Assembly: GCA_026418615.1 (NCBI GenBank) | Contig: JAOAAY010000021.1 | Span: 1-53,941 of the forward strand | Direction of reading: 5' to 3' | Source: Candidatus Sumerlaeaceae bacterium | GTDB taxonomy: Bacteria; Sumerlaeota; Sumerlaeia; Sumerlaeales; Sumerlaeaceae | DNA: 53,941 nt | Part shown: in pieces, positions 29,360-38,175 of the stretch | How positions within the stretch are numbered: the first letter of the stretch is position 1 | Layout of the letters: each line of letters starts with the position of its first letter | Position numbers and translations under genes: made by a program | Notes under the pieces: model-generated | What the model was told of the DNA's origin: nothing | The model's input: only the letters and a program-made list of their open reading frames with translations | Databases searched by the model: none

Positions 29360-30025
29360 ATGGGCCAAAAAGTACATCCGATCTCGTTTCGCCTCGGTGT
29401 CATCAAGCAGTGGGAGAGCCGCTGGTATGAGCGGGGTCGCGCTTATAGCGACAATCTGCACGAGGACCTGATCATCCGCGACCGCATCCGAAAGGGTTTC
29501 AGCCACGCGGGTGTGGCGCGGGTGGACATCGAGCGGGCGTCGAGCCGCGTCAAAGTGACGATTCACACGGCACGCCCCGGCATCATCATCGGGCGTAAGG
29601 GTCAGGAAATTGAGGCGCTGCGCAAGTCGCTCGAAGCGCGGACGGGCAAGCAGGTGAGCATCTTGATCGAGGAGATCAAGAAACCCGACCTGAATGCCCA
29701 GTTGGTGGCCGAGAATGTGGCGAGTCAGTTGCTGCGGCGCATCAGTTTCCGCAGGGCGATGAAGAAGACCGTGTTGGCGGCCATTAAGGCAGGTGCCCAA
29801 GGCATCAAAATCCGGTGCTCGGGACGGCTGGCGGGCGCCGAGATGGCGCGCTCGGAATGGTACCGCGAGGGGCGCGTTCCGCTGCACACCATCCGTGCGG
29901 ACATTGACTACGGTCTGGCCGAGGCGCGGACAAAGTACGGGCAGATCGGCATCAAGGTTTGGCTCTTCAAGGGCGAAGTTTTCGACAAAAAGGAGGCCGC
30001 TCCGGTGGTTTCCGCCAACGCCTGA
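29360..30025 (+). CDS. rpsC: Ribosomal protein S3
   Basis: 221 residues with the start [14 protein letters not shown], the KH-type RNA-binding loop [17 protein letters not shown], and the conserved [20 protein letters not shown] stretch (here [19 protein letters not shown]). It lines the mRNA entry tunnel. A hairpin spans its stop codon (30015-30039). In most bacteria rplP follows at once; here a 73-codon gene intervenes. Confidence 0.98.
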   Translation: MGQKVHPISFRLGVIKQWESRWYERGRAYSDNLHEDLIIRDRIRKGFSHAGVARVDIERASSRVKVTIHTARPGIIIGRKGQEIEALRKSLEARTGKQVSILIEEIKKPDLNAQLVAENVASQLLRRISFRRAMKKTVLAAIKAGAQGIKIRCSGRLAGAEMARSEWYREGRVPLHTIRADIDYGLAEARTKYGQIGIKVWLFKGEVFDKKEAAPVVSANA

Positions 30026-30039
30026 TGGCAGGGCGTTGG
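30015..30039 (+). other. Hairpin across the rpsC stop codon
   Basis: CCAACGCC (30015-30022) pairs perfectly with GGCGTTGG (30032-30039) across a 9-base loop that contains the rpsC TGA. It lies 36 bases before the extra gene at 30076. It could slow ribosomes at the rpsC end or mark an RNA processing site. No T run follows. Confidence 0.5.
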
Positions 30040-30075
30040 AGGGCCCAATGTGGGGGGCGGGGGAATGAGGGTACC

Positions 30076-30297
30076 ATGGACTTCAGGCCAGATGAAACGG
30101 CGAGGGTGAAGATCCTGATGGCGGGCGACGAGGTGTCGCTCGAGGAACGGATCAACGAGTATCTCACGGAACATCCGGAGATGTCCTTGGCGGATATTGA
30201 GGTGGAGCAGGTTGAGTATCACGCCCGGACTGGATCGGTGGATTTCGGGCTGATTGCGGTCCTGGTGATGCGGGTGAAAAAGGGCACGCCGGCTTAG
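30076..30297 (+). CDS. Small unknown protein inserted in the S10 operon
   Basis: A 73-residue acidic protein encoded between rpsC and rplP, on the operon strand, where bacteria normally have no gene. It begins MDFRPDETARVKILMAGDE, continues with a helix SLEERINEYLTEHPEM, and ends in strands IEVEQVEYHAR and DFGLIAVLVMRVKKG, so an alpha/beta fold is likely. There is no Cys, membrane helix or signal peptide. The ATG at 30076 follows GAGG at 30067-30070. The arrangement of one short strand, an acidic helix and two strands recalls the small Cse60/DUF2758-like family, from memory and with low certainty. A role tied to ribosome assembly or translation is inferred from position only. Confidence 0.75.
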   Translation: MDFRPDETARVKILMAGDEVSLEERINEYLTEHPEMSLADIEVEQVEYHARTGSVDFGLIAVLVMRVKKGTPA

Positions 30298-30347
30298 CCC
30301 GGTAACGAGAAGGCTTTTGAGTCAGTAGAGACAGAGCGTAACAGACA

Positions 30348-30779
30348 ATGCTGGTACCGAAACGAGTCAAACATCGCAAGCAGCAGAAGGGTCGCCGCCG
30401 GGGTGTGTCGTACCGCGGCAGCGAACTGAACTTCGGGCATTTTGGCCTTCAGGCGCTGGAGGCGGGGTGGATCACGAGTCGCCAGATCGAGGCGGCCCGT
30501 GTGGCGATCAATCGTCATGTCAAGCGCGGCGGGAAATTGTGGATCAAGATTTTCCCGGACAAGCCCATTACGCGCAAGCCGGCGGAGACCCGCATGGGCA
30601 AGGGCAAAGGCAACCCGGAATACTGGGTGGCGGTCGTCAAGCCGGGGCGGATTATGTTCGAACTCGAGGGTGTGACAGCGTCTATTGCGCGCGAGGCGAT
30701 GTCGCTGGCGGCTCACAAACTGCCGGTGAAAACGCGTTTTATCCAGCGTGAGGAGGTCAAGGCCGATGATGAGAAGTAA
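30348..30779 (+). CDS. rplP: Ribosomal protein L16
   Basis: 143 residues: [17 protein letters not shown], the [29 protein letters not shown] region, [26 protein letters not shown] and FELEGV. It contacts A-site tRNA. The hydroxylated-Arg loop is conserved. Its 3' end overlaps rpmC by 14 bases. Confidence 0.98.
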   Translation: MLVPKRVKHRKQQKGRRRGVSYRGSELNFGHFGLQALEAGWITSRQIEAARVAINRHVKRGGKLWIKIFPDKPITRKPAETRMGKGKGNPEYWVAVVKPGRIMFELEGVTASIAREAMSLAAHKLPVKTRFIQREEVKADDEK

Positions 30780-30972
30780 GGAACTCAGGGCCTTGGGTCT
30801 GCAGGAATTGCAGGAGAAACTGGCCGAGGCTGTGCGCGAGCATTACGAATTGCGGGTTCGCAATACGACCAAGGAATTGGAAAACACATCCAAATTGCGC
30901 CTGCAAAGGCGTTACATCGCCCGGCTGAAGCAGGCGATTGACGAGAAGCGGGCAGCAGCGCCGGCCAAGTGA
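30766..30972 (+). CDS. rpmC: Ribosomal protein L29
   Basis: About 68 residues with [51 protein letters not shown] in shortened form, the usual helical-hairpin layout. The double ATG at 30766/30769 lies inside the end of rplP; AGGAGG at 30751-30756, nine bases upstream, selects the first. Translation is therefore coupled to rplP. The upstream in-frame GTG 30748 would overlap the ribosome site and is rejected. Confidence 0.95.
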   Translation: MMRSKELRALGLQELQEKLAEAVREHYELRVRNTTKELENTSKLRLQRRYIARLKQAIDEKRAAAPAK

Positions 30973-31015
30973 CGGTGCAGAAAGAAGAACCGGTCGAGGA
31001 CGGAACAGGCAGACG

Positions 31016-31297
31016 ATGACGGACAAGGAACAGAAAAGTAAGGCGCCGGGCGGGACGCGGAAGGTTCGCGTGGGCCGGGTTGTCAGCGAGCGGATGAACA
31101 AAACCGTGGTCGTGGCCGTAGAGCGCTTGGTCAAGCATCCGCTTTACAAGAAGTATGTGAAGCGGACCTCGCGGCTGTACGCGCACGATGAGCGCAACGA
31201 TGCCCATGAGGGCGACACGGTGCGGGTCGTCGAGACGCGGCCCTTGAGCAAACTCAAGAGGTGGCGCGTGGCGGCCATCCTCGAGCGGGCGAAGTGA
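31016..31297 (+). CDS. rpsQ: Ribosomal protein S17
   Basis: 93 residues. The OB-fold core is clear: [61 protein letters not shown]. The first 18 residues are Lys/Gly-rich and slightly longer than usual. ATG 31016 is the first Met in frame; open sequence further upstream overlaps rpmC and is not coding. Confidence 0.96.
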   Translation: MTDKEQKSKAPGGTRKVRVGRVVSERMNKTVVVAVERLVKHPLYKKYVKRTSRLYAHDERNDAHEGDTVRVVETRPLSKLKRWRVAAILERAK

Positions 31298-31318
31298 TCT
31301 GACGGGAAAGGTTTTGTT

Positions 31319-31343
31319 GTCGCGCGCGCGGTGTGCGCGCGAC
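31319..31343 (+). other. Hairpin between rpsQ and rplN
   Basis: GTCGCGCGC (31319-31327) pairs with GCGCGCGAC (31335-31343) in a 9-base stem with a 7-base loop, 21 bases before the rplN start. No T tract follows. It marks the boundary between the classic S10 and spc operons, so it may mark a processing or attenuation point. Confidence 0.5.
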
Positions 31344-31363
31344 GGCATTCAGAGGACACGGCG

Positions 31364-31732
31364 ATGATTCAGGAATACACAATACTTGATGTGGCCGACA
31401 ACACGGGGGCGAAGAAGATTCGCTGCTTCAAGGTGTTGGGCGGCACCCGGCGGCGCTATGCGCGCATCGGCGATGTGATCGTCGCCAGTGTGCGCGAGGC
31501 GACGCCCGATGCGACGGTGAAGAAGGGCAGTGTGGTGAAGGCTGTCGTGGTGCGCACGACGAAGGAACTGGGCCGCGAAGACGGCTCGTTTGTGAAGTTT
31601 GATGGCAACGCGGCCGTCATCATCAACAATCAAGGCGAGCCCGTCGGCACGCGCATTTTCGGGGCTGTGGGCCGCGAACTCCGCAAAAAGAATTTCATGA
31701 AAATCGTGTCGCTGGCACCGGAAGTGATCTGA
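31364..31732 (+). CDS. rplN: Ribosomal protein L14
   Basis: 122 residues, the exact usual length: [48 protein letters not shown] and a C-terminal [18 protein letters not shown] end (here [16 protein letters not shown]). It forms an intersubunit bridge. The ATG at 31364 is chosen from the conserved N-terminus; upstream open codons lie in the hairpin. Confidence 0.98.
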   Translation: MIQEYTILDVADNTGAKKIRCFKVLGGTRRRYARIGDVIVASVREATPDATVKKGSVVKAVVVRTTKELGREDGSFVKFDGNAAVIINNQGEPVGTRIFGAVGRELRKKNFMKIVSLAPEVI

Positions 31733-31748
31733 GAGGACTCTGGCAACG

Positions 31749-32069
31749 ATGGCACTGCGAATCAGGAAAAACGACCGGGTGGAGGTTTCCACCGGCAAGT
31801 TCAAGGGACGGGTCAGCCGTGTGCTGTATGTCCTGCCCGCCGAGGATCGCGTGGTGGTAGAGGGTGTGAATGTTGTCCGGCGCCACACGAAGCGGCGCAG
31901 CCAGAAGCGTCAGGGTGGGATCGTGGAGAAGGAAGCCCCGATCCATGTGTCCAATGTTCAGATTTATTGTGAAAAGTGCAAGCGGGGCGTGCGTTTTGGT
32001 GTTCGGATAGACGAAAAAACCGGCACGAAGCAGCGCTTCTGCAAGAAGTGCGGGGCAACCATCGGATGA
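31749..32069 (+). CDS. rplX: Ribosomal protein L24, zinc-ribbon form
   Basis: 106 residues. A KOW motif ([20 protein letters not shown]) starts the protein, followed by [14 protein letters not shown]. The C-terminus holds two CxxC pairs (C74/C77 and C98/C101), which should form a zinc ribbon seen in some but not all bacterial L24. The stop is followed at once by a hairpin. Confidence 0.97.
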   Translation: MALRIRKNDRVEVSTGKFKGRVSRVLYVLPAEDRVVVEGVNVVRRHTKRRSQKRQGGIVEKEAPIHVSNVQIYCEKCKRGVRFGVRIDEKTGTKQRFCKKCGATIG

Positions 32070-32087
32070 CGCGGGCTGCGGCCCGCG
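32070..32087 (+). other. Hairpin after rplX
   Basis: CGCGGGC (32070-32076) and GCCCGCG (32081-32087) form a 7-base perfect stem with the loop TGCG, beginning at the base after the rplX stop. No T run follows, so readthrough into rplE is expected. Confidence 0.5.
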
Positions 32088-32132
32088 GGGCGACCTACCA
32101 AGCGGTCGCCAAGACGGAAGGATAGAGAGGCA

Positions 32133-32822
32133 ATGGCAGCAGCGAAGGACGAGACGAAAAAGGACAAACAGCCCGGCAAACCCGGCAAGCCCGGCAAGGG
32201 CGGCGGGGAGCAGGGTGGCGGCACGGCCGTGGCCGTTGCCGAGTTGACGCCTGAGGAACAGGCCGAACTGCGCGACTATGTGCCGAATCTCAAGCGGCGC
32301 TACCGCGAGGAGATTGTCCCGGCGATGATGAAGCGCTTCGGTTACAAGAATGTGACTCAGGTGCCGCGTCTTCAGAAGGTCGTGGTCAACATGGGCGTGG
32401 GAGAGGCGGCCCGTGACTCCAAGATCATTGAATCGGCTGCTGCCGAGTTGACCCTCATCACGGGTCAGAAGGCCCGGGTGACCAAAGCCCGCAAGTCCAT
32501 CAGCGCGTTTAAGTTGCGTGAGGGCATGTCGGTGGGATGTTTCGTCACGCTGCGGGGGGCGCGGATGTACGAGTTTCTCGAGCGGCTGATCCGGATCGCG
32601 ATTCCGCGCATCCGTGACTTCCGCGGGCTGCCGACTCGCAGTTTTGACGGGCGCGGGAATCACTCGCTGGGTATCCGCGAGCACCTGATTTTTATGGAAC
32701 TGGATTTCAATAAGGTCCCCGCGGTGCGGGGTATGAACATCACCACAGTGACGACGGCGAAGACCGACGAAGAGGCGCTCGAACTGCTGCGTCTGTTCGG
32801 CTTCCCGTTCCGGGAAAAGTAA
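32133..32822 (+). CDS. rplE: Ribosomal protein L5 with N-terminal extension
   Basis: 229 residues against about 180 in most bacteria. The extra 48 residues at the front are low complexity: Lys/Asp-rich, then [18 protein letters not shown], then an Ala-rich stretch. The L5 core begins near residue 50 ([21 protein letters not shown]) and is complete ([65 protein letters not shown]). It binds 5S rRNA. The start at 32133 is preceded by GAGAGG; an internal Met suitable for a short form is lacking before the core, so the extension is likely real. Confidence 0.96.
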   Translation: MAAAKDETKKDKQPGKPGKPGKGGGEQGGGTAVAVAELTPEEQAELRDYVPNLKRRYREEIVPAMMKRFGYKNVTQVPRLQKVVVNMGVGEAARDSKIIESAAAELTLITGQKARVTKARKSISAFKLREGMSVGCFVTLRGARMYEFLERLIRIAIPRIRDFRGLPTRSFDGRGNHSLGIREHLIFMELDFNKVPAVRGMNITTVTTAKTDEEALELLRLFGFPFREK

Positions 32823-32837
32823 GGAGACGAGACTCGA

Positions 32838-33023
32838 ATGAGTACGGTTGCCAAGGAACACAAGGCCAAGATCAAGCCGAAGTTTAGCACGCGTCAGCGT
32901 AACCGGTGCCCGCGCTGCGGCCGGGCGCGGGGGTTCCTGCGTGACTTCCGGCTGTGCCGCATTTGCTTCCGCGAACTGGCCAGCCGCGGCCAGATACCGG
33001 GCGTGGTCAAGAGTTCCTGGTGA
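32838..33023 (+). CDS. rpsN: Ribosomal protein S14, zinc-binding type
   Basis: 61 residues, the short type Z form. Zinc ligands are C24, C27, C40 and C43 in [20 protein letters not shown]. Ends [13 protein letters not shown] as usual. The zinc-free long S14 paralogue that some bacteria use under zinc limitation is not in the window. Confidence 0.97.
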   Translation: MSTVAKEHKAKIKPKFSTRQRNRCPRCGRARGFLRDFRLCRICFRELASRGQIPGVVKSSW

Positions 33024-33054
33024 ACCGGCGAGGACAAGGGAGACAGGCGAAACC

Positions 33055-33456
33055 ATGATTGTGACTGATCCCGTGGCGGACATGCTGACCCGGATTCGCA
33101 ACGCCAACGCGGCGCGCAAGGAAGAGGTCGAAATTCCCTATTCCCGGATGCGCTGGGAGATCGCGAGGATTCTCAAGGAAGAAGGCTTTATCAAGGCCTG
33201 CTTCTGGAATTCCAAGGGCAAGAAAAAGGCGCCCATCAAAATTTATCTGAAGTACGGACCCAACAACGAGCGCGTGATTCACGGGTTGGAGCGGGTTTCC
33301 AAGCCCGGAATCCGGCGCTATGCGAAAGTCGGCGAGATTGGGCGCATTCTCGGCGGCATGGGGATCTCGATTGTGTCTACGAGTCGCGGCCTGCTGACCG
33401 ACCGTCAGTGCCGGCAGCGCAATGTGGGCGGCGAAGTACTTTGCAATGTGTGGTAA
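33055..33456 (+). CDS. rpsH: Ribosomal protein S8
   Basis: 133 residues: [67 protein letters not shown] and [31 protein letters not shown] in shortened view. S8 is the usual translational repressor of the spc operon. ATG 33055 is fixed by the conserved N-terminus. Confidence 0.97.
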   Translation: MIVTDPVADMLTRIRNANAARKEEVEIPYSRMRWEIARILKEEGFIKACFWNSKGKKKAPIKIYLKYGPNNERVIHGLERVSKPGIRRYAKVGEIGRILGGMGISIVSTSRGLLTDRQCRQRNVGGEVLCNVW

Positions 33457-33516
33457 CGGTGCGGCTGCTCTGGCGGTCAGGCCGGACAGGGATATGTTTT
33501 ACGGATTGAGAGAACG

Positions 33517-34059
33517 ATGAGTCGGATAGGCAAAATACCGGTGGCAGTGCCCGCTGGCGTGGAGGTCAAGATTGACCGCGGCGAGGTGCATGTGAAAGGC
33601 CCGAAGGGCCAGTTGAGCATGACTGTGCCGTCGCGTGTGACGGTGAAGCAGGAGCCGAACAAGTCGCTTGTTGTCGAGCGCCACGGTGACGATCGTCACG
33701 CCAAGGCCTTTCATGGTTTGGCGCAGCGCCTGCTGTCGAACATGGTGCGAGGCGTCACGGAGGGCTTCTCGAAGGAGTTGGAGATTCAAGGCGTGGGTTA
33801 CCGTGCCGCGCTGGAGGGAACCAATCTCTCGATGCAACTGGGCTTCTCGCACGCGGTGATCTACCCGACTCCGCCGGGTATCAAGATTGAGGTGCCGAAG
33901 CCGACCACAATCATTGTCAGCGGCTGCGACAAGCAGCGCGTCGGGCAGGTGGCTGCCGAAATACGCAAGTTCCGCCCGCCTGAACCGTACAAGGGCAAGG
34001 GCATCCGGTATGTGGGTGAGTATGTGCGCCGCAAGGTCGGCAAGACCGGCGCAAAGTAA
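33517..34059 (+). CDS. rplF: Ribosomal protein L6
   Basis: 180 residues, normal length, with MSRIGKIPVAVPAGVEV, the duplicated L6 fold, GVTEGFSKELEIQGVGYRA and KPTTIIVSGCDKQRVGQVAAEIRKFRPPEPYKGKGIRYVGE (given here in part). It lies near the factor-binding site of the large subunit. Twelve bases from rplR. Confidence 0.97.
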   Translation: MSRIGKIPVAVPAGVEVKIDRGEVHVKGPKGQLSMTVPSRVTVKQEPNKSLVVERHGDDRHAKAFHGLAQRLLSNMVRGVTEGFSKELEIQGVGYRAALEGTNLSMQLGFSHAVIYPTPPGIKIEVPKPTTIIVSGCDKQRVGQVAAEIRKFRPPEPYKGKGIRYVGEYVRRKVGKTGAK

Positions 34060-34071
34060 GGAGCACGGATC

Positions 34072-34437
34072 ATGCTGACGGCACAGAAGACAAAAGCATT
34101 GGCCCGGCGCCGGTTGCGCATCCGGCGCAAAGTCAAGGGCACGGCCGAGCGTCCGCGTCTGAGCGTCCACAAGACGCTGAAGCATCTATATGTTCAGGTA
34201 GTGGACGACACGGCGGGCCACACGCTGGCGTTTGCCACGACGAACACCAAGGCGCGCAAGGCGACAGGAAAGTCTTTCGCCAACATTGCCAACGGCAAGG
34301 CCATCGGGCGCGAGATCGCCGAGAAGGCCAAGGCGGCTGGCGTGGTCAAGGTGGTGTTCGACCGTGGCGGGTACCCGTATCATGGAATCGTCAAGGCTAT
34401 TGCCGACGCGGCCCGCGAAGCCGGGCTGGAGTTTTAG
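34072..34437 (+). CDS. rplR: Ribosomal protein L18
   Basis: 121 residues with [84 protein letters not shown] seen in order. It binds 5S rRNA with L5. Preceded by AAGGAG. Confidence 0.97.
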   Translation: MLTAQKTKALARRRLRIRRKVKGTAERPRLSVHKTLKHLYVQVVDDTAGHTLAFATTNTKARKATGKSFANIANGKAIGREIAEKAKAAGVVKVVFDRGGYPYHGIVKAIADAAREAGLEF

Positions 34438-34458
34438 GAAACGGCAGGTAACAGAACA

Positions 34459-35160
34459 GTGACAAACGAAGATCAGGAAGTCACGACCGCCGCGGCGTCA
34501 ACCGTTGCGGATGCGTCGCCCACGACTGAGGCGCCGGAGCCGGTCATCCGTCCTTGGTATGAGGAAGAGAAGATTGATCCTAAGAGCCTCAACCTGAGGG
34601 AAGAAATGGTGACGCTCAACCGCACGGCGAAAGTCGTGAAGGGCGGTCGCCGGTTCAGTTTTGCGGCTCTTGTGGTGGTCGGCGACGGAAACGGTGTCGT
34701 GGGTGTCGGCTTTGGCAAGGCCAACGAAGTACCCGAGGCGATTTCGAAGGCAGCCGAAGACGGCAAGAAGCATTTGATCCGCGTCAACCTGAAGGGTCGG
34801 ACGATTCCCCATGCGGTCATGGGCGAGTTTGGAGCAGCGCGCGTGATGTTGCGTCCGGCCTCTGAGGGTACCGGCATCATTGCCGGTCCTGCGGTTCGAG
34901 CGGTTCTTACGCTGGCCGGCGTTCAGGACATTCTGACCAAGTCGTTCGGAACGAACAACAAGATCAATGTGGTGAAAGCCACGCTGCAGGGTCTGGCTTC
35001 GCTGCAGAGCGCCGAACGAGTTGCGAAACTGCGCGGGAAAGACCCGGGCGAACTGGACCGGAGTCTCAAGGGTGCCTCGTCGAGCGCCCCTGCCCCGGCC
35101 CCGGAGGCCGGCGCGGTGCCTGCGGCTGACAGTCCTGCCACGGTTGAGGAGAATGGATGA
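34459..35160 (+). CDS. rpsE: Ribosomal protein S5 with acidic N- and C-terminal extensions
   Basis: 233 residues against about 165 typically. The first 45 residues are Thr/Ala/Glu-rich ([20 protein letters not shown]), and the last 30 are Ala/Pro-rich and acidic, ending ATVEENG. The core is complete: [72 protein letters not shown]. The start is GTG 34459. S5 has roles in decoding accuracy. The stop overlaps rpmD by ATGA. Confidence 0.96.
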   Translation: MTNEDQEVTTAAASTVADASPTTEAPEPVIRPWYEEEKIDPKSLNLREEMVTLNRTAKVVKGGRRFSFAALVVVGDGNGVVGVGFGKANEVPEAISKAAEDGKKHLIRVNLKGRTIPHAVMGEFGAARVMLRPASEGTGIIAGPAVRAVLTLAGVQDILTKSFGTNNKINVVKATLQGLASLQSAERVAKLRGKDPGELDRSLKGASSSAPAPAPEAGAVPAADSPATVEENG

Positions 35161-35354
35161 CCATGGCTGACAAAGTGAGAGTGACTTGGATTAAAAGCGG
35201 CATTAACCGCCAGTCTCAACATCGCCGCACGCTGCGCGCCCTCGGCTTTACGCACCTTCATCAGGTGCGCGAGCACGAGTTGACTCCTCAGATCGAGGGT
35301 ATGCTGCGTCAGGTGGGATATCTTTGCAAAGTGGAGAAGGTGGGCAAGGCTTGA
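35157..35354 (+). CDS. rpmD: Ribosomal protein L30
   Basis: 65 residues: [35 protein letters not shown] and [18 protein letters not shown] 35157 overlaps the rpsE stop and has GAGGAGA six bases upstream; ATG 35163 is a weaker alternative. Confidence 0.96.
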   Translation: MTMADKVRVTWIKSGINRQSQHRRTLRALGFTHLHQVREHELTPQIEGMLRQVGYLCKVEKVGKA

Positions 35355-35407
35355 TCAGCCTTGCCGATCGGTCAAACAGATTCGAGCGAACGGAAGCGGG
35401 CAAGACG

Positions 35408-35878
35408 ATGCGAATTCACGAATTGGGCAAGGATCCGGGCCGCACAAAGAAACGCAAGCGGCGCGGGCGCGGTGAGGCCAGCGGCTTGGGCCGGACAGCG
35501 GGCTATGGCAACAAGGGTTCCCAAGCGCGCAGCGGTCGCGGCAAGGGCTATGGCGGCGGTTTTGAGGGCGGTCAGATGCCGCTGCAACGGCGTCTGCCAA
35601 AGCGCGGATTTCACAATAAGTTTCGGGAGCGCATTGATGTCGTCAACTTGCGTGACCTCGATGGTTTCGAGGCCAACGCCATTGTGGATGTGGATGCGCT
35701 AAAGAAGGCGGGTCGGGTGCGCGGCCGGGCAGAAACAGTCAAGGTATTAGGTAACGGCGAACTGACCAAACCCCTGACGGTTCGTGCGCACATGTTCTCC
35801 AAGACCGCCAAGGAGCGCATCGAAGCGCTCGGCGGCAAGGCCGAAACGCTTTCGCCGTCCTCCGAAAAGGGGGCTTGA
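35408..35878 (+). CDS. rplO: Ribosomal protein L15
   Basis: 156 residues with KRKRRGRGEASGLGRTAGYGNKGSQARSG, the Gly-rich extension that runs into the large subunit, then FEGGQMPLQRRLPKRGF and VVNLRDLDGFEANAIVDVDALKKAG in order. ATG 35408 matches the family start MRIHELGKDPG. Confidence 0.97.
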   Translation: MRIHELGKDPGRTKKRKRRGRGEASGLGRTAGYGNKGSQARSGRGKGYGGGFEGGQMPLQRRLPKRGFHNKFRERIDVVNLRDLDGFEANAIVDVDALKKAGRVRGRAETVKVLGNGELTKPLTVRAHMFSKTAKERIEALGGKAETLSPSSEKGA

Positions 35879-35966
35879 TTTGGGCGTTAGCCGCTCGCGT
35901 GATTTGGCGGTTCTTGCGCAGTTGCTTTTTGCCACTCGCAGCAACGGGATTCAAAGGTAACCGACC

Positions 35967-37382
35967 GTGATCAAAAATGTTGGCGCCCTGGCGAATGTTC
36001 TAAAGATCAGGGACCTCAGGGACAAAGTCTTTTATACGCTGGCTATTTTGGCGATCTACCGCCTCGGCGCGCATATTCCCGTGCCATTTGTGGACCGTGG
36101 CGAACTGGCCAATTTTGTGGAGCGGCAGCGCGCAGCAAGCGGCCTCTTTCAAGTTGTCAGCCTTTTTAGCGGCAAGGCTTTCGAGCAGATGAGCGTCTTT
36201 GCGCTCGGAATCATGCCGTATATCAGCGTTTCAATCATCCTCCAGGTGCTGGCGGTTGTCATTCCGCGCCTTCAGAAGTTGCAGCAGGAGGGGGTTTTGG
36301 GGCAGCGCAAGATCAACCGATGGACGCGCGTTGGCACGATTTTTCTCGGTGCGTTTCAAGGGTTTGGTCTCGGTCTTGTTTTGCTACAAAACAACTTGAC
36401 TTACTTCCGCGGCGAACTGGCCGGTTTATTCCTCTTCACGACGATGATGACCCTGACCGCCGGTTGCGCTTTTGTGATGTGGTTGGGCGAGCGGATCACC
36501 GACAAGGGGATTGGTAACGGCATCTCGTTGATTATCGCTGTGGGAATCATGGCGCACTATCCGTCGGATGCCTCTCTGATTCTCAACCAGATGAGGACTG
36601 GAAACACCCCTTACATTTGGGCTCCTATCCTCGTGGTGCTGTTTGTCATCTCGACGGTAGCGATCATCCTGATTCAGGATGGCACACGGCGTATTCCCAT
36701 GCAGCACGCCAAGCGGGTCGTGGGGCGGCGCGTGATGTCGGGTGGGACGAATTATCTCCCCTTGAAGGTCAACACGGCAGGCGTCATCCCGGTTATTTTC
36801 TCCTCGGCGTTGCTGAGTTTTCCAAGTTTCATTGCTTCCTACCTCGGAGGAGGTCAGCCGGGCGGCGGCTTCTTGGGCAATTTTTTCGCTCTCCAGTCGC
36901 CCTACAACCTTTATACGCTTATTCAGTACTGGTACCCCGGTTTTGACATGGGCGGTGCGTTTCTGCTGTTGAAGAGTTTCAACATGCACATCGTGGCGTT
37001 TTCGCTTTTGACCGGGTTTTTCTGCTACTTTTACACGGCCGTTGTTTTCAATCCGGACGATGTGGCGAACAATTTGAAGAAGGGCGGGTCTTTCATCCCC
37101 GGCCGCCGCCCGGGCAAACCAACCAGTGAATATATTGATTATGTTCTGACACGCATCACGACAGTGGGTGCGATCTTCCTGGTCAGCATCGCGGTCTTGC
37201 CCCAGATTCTCGAGGTGTCGTTCCGCATGCCTTACGCGGCGGCATCGTTCGTCGGAGGCACCGGCCTCATCATCGTCGTGGGTGTGTTGCTGGACACGCT
37301 GAAGCAAATAGAGTCGCAACTTTTGATGCGCCATTACGAAGGTTTCGCGCTGCGCAAGACTTCGTTCGCGCGGTGGCGCTGA
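35967..37382 (+). CDS. secY: Preprotein translocase subunit SecY
   Basis: 471 residues with ten membrane helices, the channel of the Sec translocon. Recognised by LAIYRLGAHIPVPFVD, the plug-region start, FALGIMPYISVSIILQ, WLGERITDKGIGNGISLII, GGTNYLPLKVNTAGVIPVIF and FNPDDVANNLKKGGSFIPGRRPGKPT (in part). The start is GTG 35967 with AAGGT upstream; an ATG at 35978 is out of frame. adk, which follows secY in many bacteria, is absent. Confidence 0.98.
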   Translation: MIKNVGALANVLKIRDLRDKVFYTLAILAIYRLGAHIPVPFVDRGELANFVERQRAASGLFQVVSLFSGKAFEQMSVFALGIMPYISVSIILQVLAVVIPRLQKLQQEGVLGQRKINRWTRVGTIFLGAFQGFGLGLVLLQNNLTYFRGELAGLFLFTTMMTLTAGCAFVMWLGERITDKGIGNGISLIIAVGIMAHYPSDASLILNQMRTGNTPYIWAPILVVLFVISTVAIILIQDGTRRIPMQHAKRVVGRRVMSGGTNYLPLKVNTAGVIPVIFSSALLSFPSFIASYLGGGQPGGGFLGNFFALQSPYNLYTLIQYWYPGFDMGGAFLLLKSFNMHIVAFSLLTGFFCYFYTAVVFNPDDVANNLKKGGSFIPGRRPGKPTSEYIDYVLTRITTVGAIFLVSIAVLPQILEVSFRMPYAAASFVGGTGLIIVVGVLLDTLKQIESQLLMRHYEGFALRKTSFARWR

Positions 37383-37413
37383 GAGCGCGATCCAGCGGGA
37401 AAGGCGTGTGGGG

Positions 37414-38175
37414 ATGCTTCTGCCGAGGAAAAGCGTCGTCCTCAAGAGTGCTTCGGAATTGAAGCGGATGCGCGCAGGGGGCGCGATCCTTAAGCGCGTG
37501 GTGGACCATGTGGCAGGGCTCGTTCGTCCGGGCGTGACGACGGCGGAGTTGGATGAGGTAGCCCACCGTCTGATTCTGGAGGCCGGCGCCACACCGGCGT
37601 GTCTCGGCTATCACGGTTTTCCGGCCTCGATTTGTACCTCGGTCAATGCCGAGATCGTCCATGGCATTCCCTCCCACCGAGTGCTACAAGAGGGCGATAT
37701 CGTGTCGATTGATTGCGTCTTGCTTTATGATGGTCTCTATACTGACATGGCCGTCACGGTGCCGGTTGGACGCATCAGCCATGAAGCGCAAACGCTGTTG
37801 CGCGTGACAAAAGAATCTCTGCAACGGGCGATCAAGCAGGCTCGGCCGGGCCGCTATGTGGGAGACATCTCGGTTGCTGTTCAGCGGCATGTGGAGGCCC
37901 ATGGATTTTCCGTCATCCGCGAGTACGCGGGTCACGGTGTCGGGCACGCGGTGCATGAGGAGCCTGCTGTCTTCAATTTCGGCCTCCCCAAACGGGGCCC
38001 GCTCCTGTGTCCGGGGCTGGTGCTGGCCATTGAACCGATGGTCAGTGTGGGCAATTGGAAGACGAGGGTGCTCGAAGACGGCTGGACGGTGGTGACGACC
38101 GATGGGTCGCTGTCTGCGCATTTTGAGCATACGGTGGCCGTGACGGAGAACGGGCCGCTTGTGTTAACCGCATGA
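37414..38175 (+). CDS. map: Methionine aminopeptidase type I
   Basis: 253 residues. The five metal ligands are all seen: Asp in VSIDCVLLYDG, Asp in YTDMAVTVPVG, His in YAGHGVGHAVHEEP, Glu in LAIEPMVS and Glu in AHFEHTVAVTE. It removes the initiator Met from nascent chains. ATG 37414 has AAAGG nine bases upstream; GTG 37408 is too close to that site. It follows secY as in many bacteria, and its stop overlaps the NUDIX gene by ATGA. Confidence 0.97.
   Translation: MLLPRKSVVLKSASELKRMRAGGAILKRVVDHVAGLVRPGVTTAELDEVAHRLILEAGATPACLGYHGFPASICTSVNAEIVHGIPSHRVLQEGDIVSIDCVLLYDGLYTDMAVTVPVGRISHEAQTLLRVTKESLQRAIKQARPGRYVGDISVAVQRHVEAHGFSVIREYAGHGVGHAVHEEPAVFNFGLPKRGPLLCPGLVLAIEPMVSVGNWKTRVLEDGWTVVTTDGSLSAHFEHTVAVTENGPLVLTA

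Noticed and set aside
29959..30075. Upstream extension of the 73-residue protein into rpsC
   Set aside because: These codons are out-of-frame rpsC sequence; the ATG at 30076 with GAGG upstream is the sensible start.
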